Shown: piece after piece, positions 1-8,211 of the stretch | How positions within the stretch are numbered: position 1 is the stretch's first letter | Layout: the number at the start of each line of letters is the position of its first letter | DNA from: Hallella seregens ATCC 51272 | GTDB taxonomy: Bacteria > Bacteroidota > Bacteroidia > Bacteroidales > Bacteroidaceae | Direction: 5' to 3' | Assembly (NCBI RefSeq): GCF_000518545.1 | Contig: NZ_KI912451.1 | Location: 32,115 to 96,114 of the forward strand | DNA: 64,000 nt | The notes under the pieces: generated by a model | Database searches by the model: none | Seen by the model: only the letters and a program-made list of their open reading frames with translations | What the model was told of the DNA's origin: nothing | Program-made: the position numbers and the translations under genes

Positions 1-2529
1 CGCGTGCTGGGCATCACCCTCACCAAGCGCAACAACGGCGGAAACACCGGCGAGACGGCCATGGCCGGATTCCCGCACCACGCCCTCGACACCTATCTGC
101 CCAAGCTCATCCGAGCCGGCAAGCGCGTGGCCATCTGCGACCAGCTGGAAGATCCCAAGAAGAAACGCGAGGCCATCAAGGGCAAGCGGGGCCTCTCTGA
201 GATGGACAAGATGGTGAAGCGGGGCATCACCGAACTGGTGACGCCCGGCGTGGCCCTGAGCGACAACGTGCTGAACTACAAGGAAAACAACTTCCTCGCC
301 GCCGTCCACTTCGACAAGGCAGCCTGTGGCATCGCCCTGCTCGACATCTCGACGGGCGAGTTCCTCACCGGCCAGGGCACGTATGACTACGTGGAAAAGC
401 TGCTGGGCAGCTTCTCGCCCAAGGAGGTGCTCTATGAGCGCGCGCGCAAGCAAGACTTTGAACGCTTCTTCGGCACCAAGCACTGCGTGTTCGAGCTCGA
501 CGACTGGGTGTTCACCGAACAGGCTGCACGGCAGAAGTTGCTCAAGCATTTCGGCACGAAATCGCTCAAGGGCTTCGGCGTGGAACACCTGCGCGCGGGT
601 GTCGTGGCGGCCGGGGCCATCATGCAGTACCTGGAGCTCACGCAGCATACCAGCATCAAACACATCACCGCCCTGCAGCGCATCGAGGAAGACAAGTACG
701 TGCGCCTCGACCGGTTCACCGTCCGCTCGCTGGAGTTGCTCCAGCCCATGCAGGACGACGGCCTCTCGCTGCTCGACGTGATAGACCGCACGGTCACGCC
801 CATGGGCGGCCGTCTGTTGCGCCGCTGGCTGGTGTTTCCGCTCAAGGAGACGCGTTCCATCGCCGACCGTCAGGACGTGGTCGACTACTTTTTCCGCCAG
901 CCCGACTTCCGCATGGCGGTCGATGAGCAGCTCCATCGCGTGGGCGACCTGGAGCGAATCATCTCCAAAGTGGCCGTGGGCCGCGTGTCGCCGCGCGAGG
1001 TGATGCAGTTGCGCAATGCGCTCATGGCCGTGCAGCCCGTCAAGTCGGACTGCCAGAGCGCCGGCAACGACAGCCTGAAACGGCTGGGCGAACAGCTCAG
1101 CCTGTGCGAGAGTCTGCGCGAGCGCATCGGCCGCGAGCTGCAGCCCGACCCGCCGCAGCTGGCCAGCAAGGGTGGCGTCATCGCCGAGGGCTACAGCCCC
1201 GAGCTCGACGAGCTGCGCGCCATCTCGCGCGGCGGCAAGGACTATCTGCTGCAAATCCAGCAGCGCGAGACCGAGCAGACGGGCATTTCGTCGCTCAAGG
1301 TGGGCTTCAACAACGTGTTCGGCTACTACCTTGAGGTGCGCAACACGTTCCGCAACCGCGTGCCCGACACCTGGATACGCAAGCAGACGCTGGCCCAGGC
1401 CGAGCGATACATCACGCCCGAACTGAAAGAATACGAGGAGAAGATACTGGGAGCCGAGGAGAAGATACTGATGCTCGAGACGCGCCTCTTCACCGAACTC
1501 ATCAACGACATGCAGGAATTTATCCCGCAGATACAGATCAACGCCAATGTGCTGGCCCACATCGACTGTCTGCTCTCCTTTGCCAAGGTGGCGGAAGACA
1601 ATGGCTACGTGCGCCCTATCGTCGATGACGGCGACGCCATCGACATTCGTCAGGGCCGCCATGCCGTCATCGAGACGCAGATGCCGCTGGGCGAATGCTA
1701 TGTGCCCAACGATGTGAGGCTCGACAGCGAGAAGCAGCAAATCATGATGATTACCGGCCCCAACATGGCCGGTAAGTCGGCCCTGCTGCGCCAGACGGCC
1801 CTCATCGTGCTGCTGGCACAGATTGGATGCTTCGTGCCTGCCGAGCGTGCGCAAGTCGGTGTGGTGGACAAGATCTTCACTCGAGTGGGTGCCAGCGACA
1901 ACCTTTCGCTGGGAGAGTCCACGTTTATGGTCGAAATGACCGAGGCTGCCGACATTCTCAACAACGTGTCGCCGCGCTCGCTGGTGCTCTTCGACGAGCT
2001 GGGGCGCGGCACTTCCACCTACGACGGCATCTCCATCGCCTGGGCCATCGTGGAGTATCTGCACGAGCAACCCCGGTCGCGGGCCCGCACGCTCTTCGCC
2101 ACCCACTACCATGAGCTCAACGAAATGGAGAAGCATTTCGCCCGAATCAAGAACTACAACGTGTCGGTGAGGGAGGTGGACGGCCGCGTTATCTTCCTGC
2201 GCACGCTGCAGCCGGGCGGTTCGGAGCACTCGTTTGGCATCCATGTGGCCGAGATTGCAGGCATGCCCCGCTCCATCGTTTCGCGCTCGAAGACCATCCT
2301 CAAGCAGCTCGAGGCCGACAATGCAGAGGTGGGCAGCGTGGGCAAACCGTCGGTGGAGCGGCTGGCCGACAGCCGCGACGGCATGCAGCTCAGCATTTTT
2401 CAGCTCGACGATCCCGTGCTCTCGCAGGTGCGCGACGAGATTCTGGGCCTCGATATTAACAACCTTACGCCCGTCGAAGCCCTGAACAAGCTCAACGACA
2501 TCAAGAAGATCGTGACGGGGAGGAGCTGA
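1..2529 (+). CDS. mutS: DNA mismatch repair protein MutS (5' end outside window)
   Basis: MutS recognises base mismatches and small loops and starts methyl-independent repair in this phylum. The reading frame is already open at base 1 and runs to a TGA at 2527-2529. Compared with E. coli MutS, about 40 N-terminal residues, including the mismatch-contacting Phe region, lie upstream of the window. Visible are the rest of domain I (LGITLTKR), the connector and lever domains, the clamp, and the C-terminal ATPase with Walker A GPNMAGKS near base 1760, Walker [17 protein letters not shown] near 1985 and the ATHYHEL switch near 2100. The protein looks intact apart from the edge truncation. It is convergent with the TonB receptor gene. 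Identification is secure. Confidence 0.97.
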   Translation, partial: RVLGITLTKRNNGGNTGETAMAGFPHHALDTYLPKLIRAGKRVAICDQLEDPKKKREAIKGKRGLSEMDKMVKRGITELVTPGVALSDNVLNYKENNFLAAVHFDKAACGIALLDISTGEFLTGQGTYDYVEKLLGSFSPKEVLYERARKQDFERFFGTKHCVFELDDWVFTEQAARQKLLKHFGTKSLKGFGVEHLRAGVVAAGAIMQYLELTQHTSIKHITALQRIEEDKYVRLDRFTVRSLELLQPMQDDGLSLLDVIDRTVTPMGGRLLRRWLVFPLKETRSIADRQDVVDYFFRQPDFRMAVDEQLHRVGDLERIISKVAVGRVSPREVMQLRNALMAVQPVKSDCQSAGNDSLKRLGEQLSLCESLRERIGRELQPDPPQLASKGGVIAEGYSPELDELRAISRGGKDYLLQIQQRETEQTGISSLKVGFNNVFGYYLEVRNTFRNRVPDTWIRKQTLAQAERYITPELKEYEEKILGAEEKILMLETRLFTELINDMQEFIPQIQINANVLAHIDCLLSFAKVAEDNGYVRPIVDDGDAIDIRQGRHAVIETQMPLGECYVPNDVRLDSEKQQIMMITGPNMAGKSALLRQTALIVLLAQIGCFVPAERAQVGVVDKIFTRVGASDNLSLGESTFMVEMTEAADILNNVSPRSLVLFDELGRGTSTYDGISIAWAIVEYLHEQPRSRARTLFATHYHELNEMEKHFARIKNYNVSVREVDGRVIFLRTLQPGGSEHSFGIHVAEIAGMPRSIVSRSKTILKQLEADNAEVGSVGKPSVERLADSRDGMQLSIFQLDDPVLSQVRDEILGLDINNLTPVEALNKLNDIKKIVTGRS

Positions 2530-2647
2530 ATGACTTGCCCGCGTGGTGGGGGCAGACGACGGCTTTTTCTCAATATACATTCTCTTTTCCCAGCCTTTTC
2601 ATGCGACTGTCCGTCGTGGAGAAACCATGATGGTTCGCTGTAGAGGT

Positions 2648-2701
2648 AAGAATTTTGTAGTCGACTACAAATAAATGATAAGAATTTTGTAGTCGATTAC
2701 A
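2648..2701. promoter_or_regulatory. Two direct copies of an 18-bp palindromic operator-like site
   Basis: Two 22-bp direct repeats start at 2648 and 2680 (32 bp apart). The first contains the perfect 18-bp palindrome TTTGTAGTCGACTACAAA (2654-2671); the second has a single change in the palindrome (GATTAC). The form resembles operators of BlaI/MecI-type winged-helix repressors, which favour TACA/TGTA half-sites; that assignment is inference. The sites lie between two convergent genes, mutS and the TonB receptor, so no promoter is obviously controlled, and no blaI gene is present in the window. Confidence 0.45.
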
Positions 2702-2750
2702 GTTTTCTTACTTTTTAAGATGGCAGGGAAAGCGTCAGGAATCGGGCGGG

Positions 2751-5336
2751 CTATTTGCCCGCCCGGTGGGTTTCGGTGTCGCGGTTGTCGTGATATACCT
2801 TTTTGATGTGGCGGCCGCCGAAGCTCCATGTGGCGCGCAAGGAGAGGTAACGGGCGTGTACGTCCAGGCTGTTTTGCGCGGTGAAGCCGATGTAGCGGGC
2901 CGTGGTGTGGGTGACGTTCCAGCGGAACGGGTCGCCGCCCGCCAGGCGCAGCTTCAGCCGGTTGTCCATGCAGCTGTAGGCGAGAGCCCAGTAAAGACGG
3001 GTCAGGGGGCCGGTGCGGTTCGTCTGCCAGTAGGCGGAGAAGTCGTGATGGCAGGTTACGGAGGCCACGAGCGTCTTCTGCGCATTGAGCATCAAGGCCA
3101 GCGTGCCGCCCATGCGCCGGCCCCAACCGTGCATGGATTGCAGGTTGGACAGCGCGTCAGCGTGGGCATTGTGGTAGTAAACTTCGGCTTCTGCCTGCAC
3201 GTTGAGCCAGGACAGCAGGTTCCGTTTGTAGGTGGAGTAGAGTCCGCTCTTGTCGTGACGCACGCCGTTGACGGGGCTGCCCACCTGTGTTCCGTCGGTT
3301 CCAAAGGCCACGTTCCAGCCTGTCTCGTTGCTGCCGTGGTCGTTGTAGAGAACGAGATAAAGTCCCCGTCCATTGTTGTAGTTGAGCTCGGCGTTGCGCG
3401 TGTAGGCCGCCGTGAGCTGCGGATTTCCCGTTACATAGTTGGTCACGGTGGTGTAGCTGCGAAACGGATTCAGGTCGTTGAAGTTGGGACGACCTATTCC
3501 ACAGTTCACGGCCAGGCCGACAACGTGGCCCTCATGAGGCTGCCAACTGAGGTGAAGCGTGGGGAAAAGGCGGCTGTAATGGTTGCTGTTGGTCTGCCCG
3601 GTAGTGTGCTGACGGCCGTGCGTCCAGGTGTATTCGTAGCGCAGTCCGGCCTGTGCCAGGAGCCGTTTGCCAAGGTTGCGGCGGGCCGAAAAGTAGCTGG
3701 CCGCACTGTGTTCCGAGTAGCCGAAGTCGTTGCTTTCGTTGGTATTCGTTATCCATTGGCCGGCTGTCCGGTTCTCCACCACGATGCCCGAGCGGTTGGA
3801 AATGTGGGTGTAGGCGGCCCCGGTTTCCACGTGAAGGGCCTTGAAAGGTAGCTCAAAGTCGAGTTTCAGGGCGTGAATGCGGTAGCGGGCGCGGCTCGAC
3901 GAGCGCAGCTCCTCCGCCCGCCCGTCGCTCGAAACGGAGGTGTTCTCGCTGCGATAAGGGTCGCTGCTGCCGAAGAAATTGTAGTTCAGGCTCGCGGTTT
4001 TGCCCAGGCTGTCGAGCCGCCAGTCGGCATAAAGCGTAGTGCTGACGCTGTGGTTCCACACCGCCGGCTTGTCGGCCGTGCTGCGTGTGCTGTCTGTCTC
4101 AATGGTGAGATCGGTCTGGCGGCCTCGCGTGCGGTCGATGTGCACACTGGCCATGGCCCCTATTTCGAGCCGCTGCGTGGGCAGAAACTTCACGATGGAA
4201 CTGGCGTCGGCCAGCGGCCAATAGGTTTCACTCGTGCGGTCGGACGTGCGCCGGCGGCCGTCGTCAAAGGTGAACACGCTGCGCTGGTGGTTGTACACAT
4301 GGCCGATGTCGGCGCTCACGCTGGCCGACATCTCTATTTTCCGCGACACATAGCTGGCATTCGCTTCGGGTATCAGGCGGCTGCGGTACTGCCGCTGCAC
4401 GCACGACGTGAGGCTTCCACTCCATCCCCGCGTCTGGTCGCGGCGCATCACGATGTTCACGTAGCCGCCGTTGGCCTCGGCTTTATACTTGGCCGGAGGA
4501 ATGGTCATGACCTCAATGCGCTCAATATCTTCGGCTTTCAGGCTACGCAGCTTGGCCCGAATGCCCTCGTCCGACATCTCAAGGACGCGCCCGTCGAGCA
4601 TGAAATGGATGGCTCCCTTGCCTACAACAGAGACCGTCTCGTCGTTCACGCAGAGCATGGGCACGCGGCTCATCACCTCGATGCCGTTCATTCCGAGCGC
4701 GTAGGGGTCGTTGGCCACGAGATATTGCAGCCGGTCCACCTCGCTTCTGACCACCCGTCGCATCCCTTTCACGTTGACCTTTTGCAGCGTGTAGCTGTCG
4801 GGCGTGAGGCGAAGCGTGCCCAACGGGCCCACGTCGACCGTGCGCCACAGCGTCCGATAGCCCACAAACGACACCCGCAGCAACGCCCGCCGGCAGTGGC
4901 ATGGCACCACAAAGTCGCCGCCTTCGTTGCTCACACCGCTGGCCATGAGGCTGGAATCCGAGGGGTTGAGCAGGGCCACGTTGGCGTAGGCCACGGGTAT
5001 TCCTTGGGTATCAACGACTCGCCCCATGGCCTTGAAGCCCTCTTTCTGCGTGCATTCCACGAAAATCAGGCTGTCGCCCATGGTCAGCCGCATGGGGTAG
5101 AAGCCGAGCACCTCGCGCACGGCCTCGGGAATGGTGCGGCCGCGCAGCTGTACGGTGACGGTGAAGTCCTCCAGTTCGTCGTAGATAAAGTTGATGGTAT
5201 AGCGGCGGCTGGCCCGTTCGAGGTCGGCGAGCACCCGGGGAAGCGGCACGCGATGGTAGCTGCGCGTGATGCGTTGGGCCGCCAGGGGGCACAGCGTGCA
5301 GAGGGCCCAGGCAAGCAGAATGAGGCGTGGCTTCAT
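2751..5336 (-). CDS. TonB-dependent outer-membrane receptor with STN signalling domain
   Basis: An 861-residue TonB-dependent transporter of the FecA-like signalling type. Residues 1-20 form a Sec signal peptide ending LAAQ. An STN (secretin/TonB N-terminus) domain spans about 25-95, a carboxypeptidase-regulatory-like beta-sandwich about 103-180, and the plug about 190-300 (ends with AEANGGYVNIVMRR, a usual plug-barrel boundary). The remainder is a beta-barrel of the outer-membrane OMP_b-brl type. The gene starts 8 nt after the DUF4974 gene, which follows the ECF sigma gene, so the three form one operon and the receptor probably signals through the STN domain. The substrate cannot be read from sequence; with pectin lyases next door a plant-polysaccharide or iron ligand is possible. 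No SusD partner is present. Confidence 0.9.
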   Translation of the reverse strand: MKPRLILLAWALCTLCPLAAQRITRSYHRVPLPRVLADLERASRRYTINFIYDELEDFTVTVQLRGRTIPEAVREVLGFYPMRLTMGDSLIFVECTQKEGFKAMGRVVDTQGIPVAYANVALLNPSDSSLMASGVSNEGGDFVVPCHCRRALLRVSFVGYRTLWRTVDVGPLGTLRLTPDSYTLQKVNVKGMRRVVRSEVDRLQYLVANDPYALGMNGIEVMSRVPMLCVNDETVSVVGKGAIHFMLDGRVLEMSDEGIRAKLRSLKAEDIERIEVMTIPPAKYKAEANGGYVNIVMRRDQTRGWSGSLTSCVQRQYRSRLIPEANASYVSRKIEMSASVSADIGHVYNHQRSVFTFDDGRRRTSDRTSETYWPLADASSIVKFLPTQRLEIGAMASVHIDRTRGRQTDLTIETDSTRSTADKPAVWNHSVSTTLYADWRLDSLGKTASLNYNFFGSSDPYRSENTSVSSDGRAEELRSSSRARYRIHALKLDFELPFKALHVETGAAYTHISNRSGIVVENRTAGQWITNTNESNDFGYSEHSAASYFSARRNLGKRLLAQAGLRYEYTWTHGRQHTTGQTNSNHYSRLFPTLHLSWQPHEGHVVGLAVNCGIGRPNFNDLNPFRSYTTVTNYVTGNPQLTAAYTRNAELNYNNGRGLYLVLYNDHGSNETGWNVAFGTDGTQVGSPVNGVRHDKSGLYSTYKRNLLSWLNVQAEAEVYYHNAHADALSNLQSMHGWGRRMGGTLALMLNAQKTLVASVTCHHDFSAYWQTNRTGPLTRLYWALAYSCMDNRLKLRLAGGDPFRWNVTHTTARYIGFTAQNSLDVHARYLSLRATWSFGGRHIKKVYHDNRDTETHRAGK

Positions 5337-5344
5337 GGCGGCGG

Positions 5345-6034
5345 TCAGTTGATGGTGATGGTGCTGTCGGCAAAAGTCAGGTTCACTTTCTCAAATCGGT
5401 TCAGCGTCTCCACGGCTTTCTCCACCGGTTGGCCGCCGTCCCAGAGGTAATGCAGGCGCAGTTGGGCCGCCTCGTCGTTGTGGCAGGCGGTGCGAAGACG
5501 GTAGTATTCGGCCATTTTCTGCACGATGTCGCCCAGCCTCGCGTTGTCAAACTGATGGCGGGGAGCGGGTGCGGGCTGCGGGAGCAGGGCCGTGTCGGGA
5601 GCGGCCGATGGGGTCGTGGCAGCCGAATCGAGGCACGCAACGGCTGCGGGAGCCTTGGGAAGTGGATGCGGTGGCGTGTGGCGGGCGATGTGGATGGCGG
5701 CCCATGCCAGTCCCGACACGCACAGCACGGCGCCGCCAACGGCCGCCATGTGCCAGCGGCGACGCGTCGGAACCACGCCCTCGCCCGTCTTGTCGGCTGC
5801 CGTTGCGGCTATAGGGACACGGCCTGTCAGCCGTCGCCATTCGTCGTCGAGCGTCTCGGCCGAAAGCTCCGGGGCCGTCCGCGCACGGCGGTAGGCGCTG
5901 GCGGCATCGGCCAGCAGCTGGTATCCGGCCCTTGTCTCCTCGTCACGGAGCAGACTTTGCAGCTCTTCTTCGGTGTAGTGGTCGGGGTGCTCGAGGGCGT
6001 CGAGCAGCCTGTCGAGGCTGTCGTTAGCGTTCAT
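5345..6034 (-). CDS. Short FecR-like anti-sigma protein (DUF4974 domain, no FecR domain)
   Basis: A 229-residue membrane protein that overlaps the sigma gene by 11 bp. The N-terminal 90 residues are cytoplasmic (acidic, helical, anti-sigma-like). One transmembrane segment lies near residues 95-117, then a Pro/Ala-rich linker, then a C-terminal DUF4974 module (about 161-229: FDNARLGDI, YYRLR, ETLNRFEKV). Normal Bacteroidales FecR proteins are 300 or more residues, with a FecR domain between the membrane and DUF4974; that middle domain is missing here. The location between an ECF sigma gene and an STN receptor indicates it relays the receptor state to sigma. Function is inferred from family and context. 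Confidence 0.82.
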   Translation of the reverse strand: MNANDSLDRLLDALEHPDHYTEEELQSLLRDEETRAGYQLLADAASAYRRARTAPELSAETLDDEWRRLTGRVPIAATAADKTGEGVVPTRRRWHMAAVGGAVLCVSGLAWAAIHIARHTPPHPLPKAPAAVACLDSAATTPSAAPDTALLPQPAPAPRHQFDNARLGDIVQKMAEYYRLRTACHNDEAAQLRLHYLWDGGQPVEKAVETLNRFEKVNLTFADSTITIN

Positions 6035-6548
6035 ATCGGTCGGGATTAAAGTGGGCTTTGAGTTGTGTCACCGCCTGGCGCAGGTGCTTGTAGACGGCTG
6101 CCTCGCTGATGTTCAGGCGTGCAGCGATGGCCTTGTAGCTGCATTGCTCGTCGCAGCGCAGCCGGAACACCTTGCGTGTCTTGGGCGAGAGCAGCGTGTC
6201 AACCTGCCGGAGCAGCTCGTTGTAGCGGGCATCGATGATGTCTGTAGGCGATAGATCGGGGGCCGTCTCGGCCGTAAGCAGCCGCCGCAGCCGGTCGCCC
6301 ACGCGCTTGTGACTGATGAGATCGAGGCACCGATTGCGCGTGCTCACGAGCAGATAAGGCAGCGTGCAGCAGCTGTCCCGGCCGTCGAGCATCCGCGCAA
6401 ACACCTCGCCCACCACGTCGCGGGCCTCTTCTTCGTCGTGGAGCAGGGCCACGGCGAGCCGGAACAGACGGCCGTAGTGGGCGCGAAACAGCCGTTCTGT
6501 GGCTGTCGTGCGGCTTTCTGCGGAATGGGCTTGAGGGGTATGCGTCAT
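6024..6548 (-). CDS. RNA polymerase ECF-type sigma factor
   Basis: A 174-residue sigma-70 family factor. Region 2 spans about residues 18-90 (FRLAVALLHDEEEARDVV, then the promoter-melting segment around YLLVSTRNRCLDLI) and region 4 spans about 115-165 with helix-turn-helix YKAIAARLNISEAAVYKHL. It is first in the operon sigma / DUF4974 protein / TonB receptor, and its end overlaps the next start, which suggests translational coupling. By analogy with FecI-type systems it should transcribe a surface-uptake regulon when the receptor is occupied. No TAnnTTTG housekeeping promoter is evident upstream, so autoregulation is possible. Confidence 0.93.
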   Translation of the reverse strand: MTHTPQAHSAESRTTATERLFRAHYGRLFRLAVALLHDEEEARDVVGEVFARMLDGRDSCCTLPYLLVSTRNRCLDLISHKRVGDRLRRLLTAETAPDLSPTDIIDARYNELLRQVDTLLSPKTRKVFRLRCDEQCSYKAIAARLNISEAAVYKHLRQAVTQLKAHFNPDRYER

Positions 6549-6733
6549 GTCTTTGTGGGTGCAACGTTGTTCTTATAACGGTCGGCCGGCCCGTTTCCCA
6601 ACCCCCGTCCGGCCATTTTTTTTGTTTCAAGGCGGTTTGGCGGGGCGGAAGAGGGCATACAAGCGAAGTCCGGTCAGGGTGCGAATGGTGCACGCCTGGC
6701 CGGACTTCACTGGCAAAAGCAGCTGTGGGGAGC

Positions 6734-8188
6734 CTATCGCCGCACCGTGATGCGGCCTTGGTGGATGTAGATGCCGTGGGTGGGACGGCTCACGCGAACG
6801 CCTTGCAGTGTGTACCAGTCGGCTTCAGGGCCATCAGAAACCGGGGTGGCGCGCGGAATGGGAATGCCTGTAGAAGTGGTGGAAAACTGATAGCCCAGCG
6901 ATGAAGCGTAGGGTGCGGTGCCGGGCTTGACTTTCAGAAAGCCGATGTCGGGCAGGCTGCCGTCGGGCAACCGTTCGGCATAGAGGAGAGAAGCATCCAG
7001 ACTTTCAAAGTCGTCTGTGGTTACACGCACGAGCGTTGGCAGGAAGCTGTTGTTCTCGAGCGTGCATCTTGACTTGTCAATGTTGGTGTATTCGCCTCTC
7101 CTTGCTTGGAAACTCAAGCAGTTGCGCACGGTGTGATTGTAGCCGGGCACGTCGGTGGCGTTGTCCCACGACTGCTGGTTCACGAGATTATAGTTGTATC
7201 TTCCGTTGGCGTAGGCCGTGTTGTTGATCCAGTTGCAGCCGCCCAAATGGTGGTTTGCATAGAATCCATTGCTCTTGTTGGCCCATGCCAGGCAGTGGCT
7301 GATGGTGTGCCGCGGAGCCTCGAAATCGGCTTTCTGCACCTGCTTGCCATAGCCTCCGGCCTTGAATCCGTTGCCGTCTGCCCGGTTCTTGAGGCTGGCG
7401 TCGTAGCCGTTTTCCCACGCCCAGCAGTGGTCGAAAGTAACCGGAGCGTAGCAGTTGATGAGGTCAAACCCGTCGTCCGAGTTGCGCCAGGCCCTGCATC
7501 CACGGAACACATTGCCCGTATTGGAAGCCGCCACGTGGCAGCCGAAGCCGTCGCTGTTGCCTCCTCTTCCGTTTTCTGACACGGTGTCGTAGTTGTTGTA
7601 GGCATCGCAATTGAGGATGAGGTTGTCGTGTCCCTTGGTCATATACACGCCGATGCCCATGCCGTCGTGTATGCGTATGTCCTCGACGATGTTGTGGGCC
7701 ACGTTCTGCCGGAAGCTCACTCCTTCGCTCTGGGTGTGCGTGGTGATGGTGACCTGTACCCCAACGATGTCGAATCCTTTGAGATGCAGGTGGTTGCCGT
7801 CCATGTAGAACGCGCTGACACGCTTGCCGGCAGGCTTCACCAGACTGAAGTCGAACACGGGACGCTCGTCGCCCGGATAGGCCATGATGCAAAGAGGGCG
7901 CGTCTTTGTGCCGTTCTTGTTCAGGTCGAAGACGGCCGCATACACTTTTTCCTTGGTGGCCATCACCTGTTCTTCGGTCACCTTGTAGGTGCCGCCGCGA
8001 ATCCACAGCGTGTCTGTGACGAAAGGAGCCATGCGCGAAAAAGCCTTGGGCAGGGTGGCATACGGCTTGTCGAACGAGCCATTGCCGGTGGCGTCGTTGC
8101 CTGTGGGCGATATGAAAACATGGCCGGGCCACACAGGCAGCGTGCCCATCAGTAGACCGGCAAGGAGAGAAACAGTTTGTTTTTTCAT
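6734..8188 (-). CDS. Secreted pectate lyase, polysaccharide lyase family 9
   Basis: A 484-residue secreted protein when started at the ATG at 8186-8188 (MKKQ..., typical signal peptide). A longer open frame to 8431 lacks a plausible start. The body is a right-handed parallel beta-helix: YATLPKAF near residue 43, then repeated short strands. Calcium-binding Asp clusters characteristic of PL9 are visible at NSDGF (211-215) and NSDDGFD (236-242), and the catalytic-base Lys is in GNGFKAGG (272-279). The enzyme should cleave homogalacturonan by beta-elimination outside the cytoplasm. The last 28 residues (WYTLQGVRVSRPTHGIYI...) match the tail of the PL1 protein encoded 23 bp upstream. The two lyases are very likely one operon. 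Confidence 0.9.
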   Translation of the reverse strand: MKKQTVSLLAGLLMGTLPVWPGHVFISPTGNDATGNGSFDKPYATLPKAFSRMAPFVTDTLWIRGGTYKVTEEQVMATKEKVYAAVFDLNKNGTKTRPLCIMAYPGDERPVFDFSLVKPAGKRVSAFYMDGNHLHLKGFDIVGVQVTITTHTQSEGVSFRQNVAHNIVEDIRIHDGMGIGVYMTKGHDNLILNCDAYNNYDTVSENGRGGNSDGFGCHVAASNTGNVFRGCRAWRNSDDGFDLINCYAPVTFDHCWAWENGYDASLKNRADGNGFKAGGYGKQVQKADFEAPRHTISHCLAWANKSNGFYANHHLGGCNWINNTAYANGRYNYNLVNQQSWDNATDVPGYNHTVRNCLSFQARRGEYTNIDKSRCTLENNSFLPTLVRVTTDDFESLDASLLYAERLPDGSLPDIGFLKVKPGTAPYASSLGYQFSTTSTGIPIPRATPVSDGPEADWYTLQGVRVSRPTHGIYIHQGRITVRR

Positions 8189-8211
8189 TGTTTTTTGTGT
8201 TGAGTGTAGGT

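Noticed and set aside
2766..5450. Long plus-strand open frames opposite the TonB receptor gene (361 and 525 codons)
   Set aside because: They are antisense shadows caused by G+C-rich codon use; their translations are His/Val/Gly-rich with no domain, and the minus-strand product has a full signal peptide, STN, plug and barrel.
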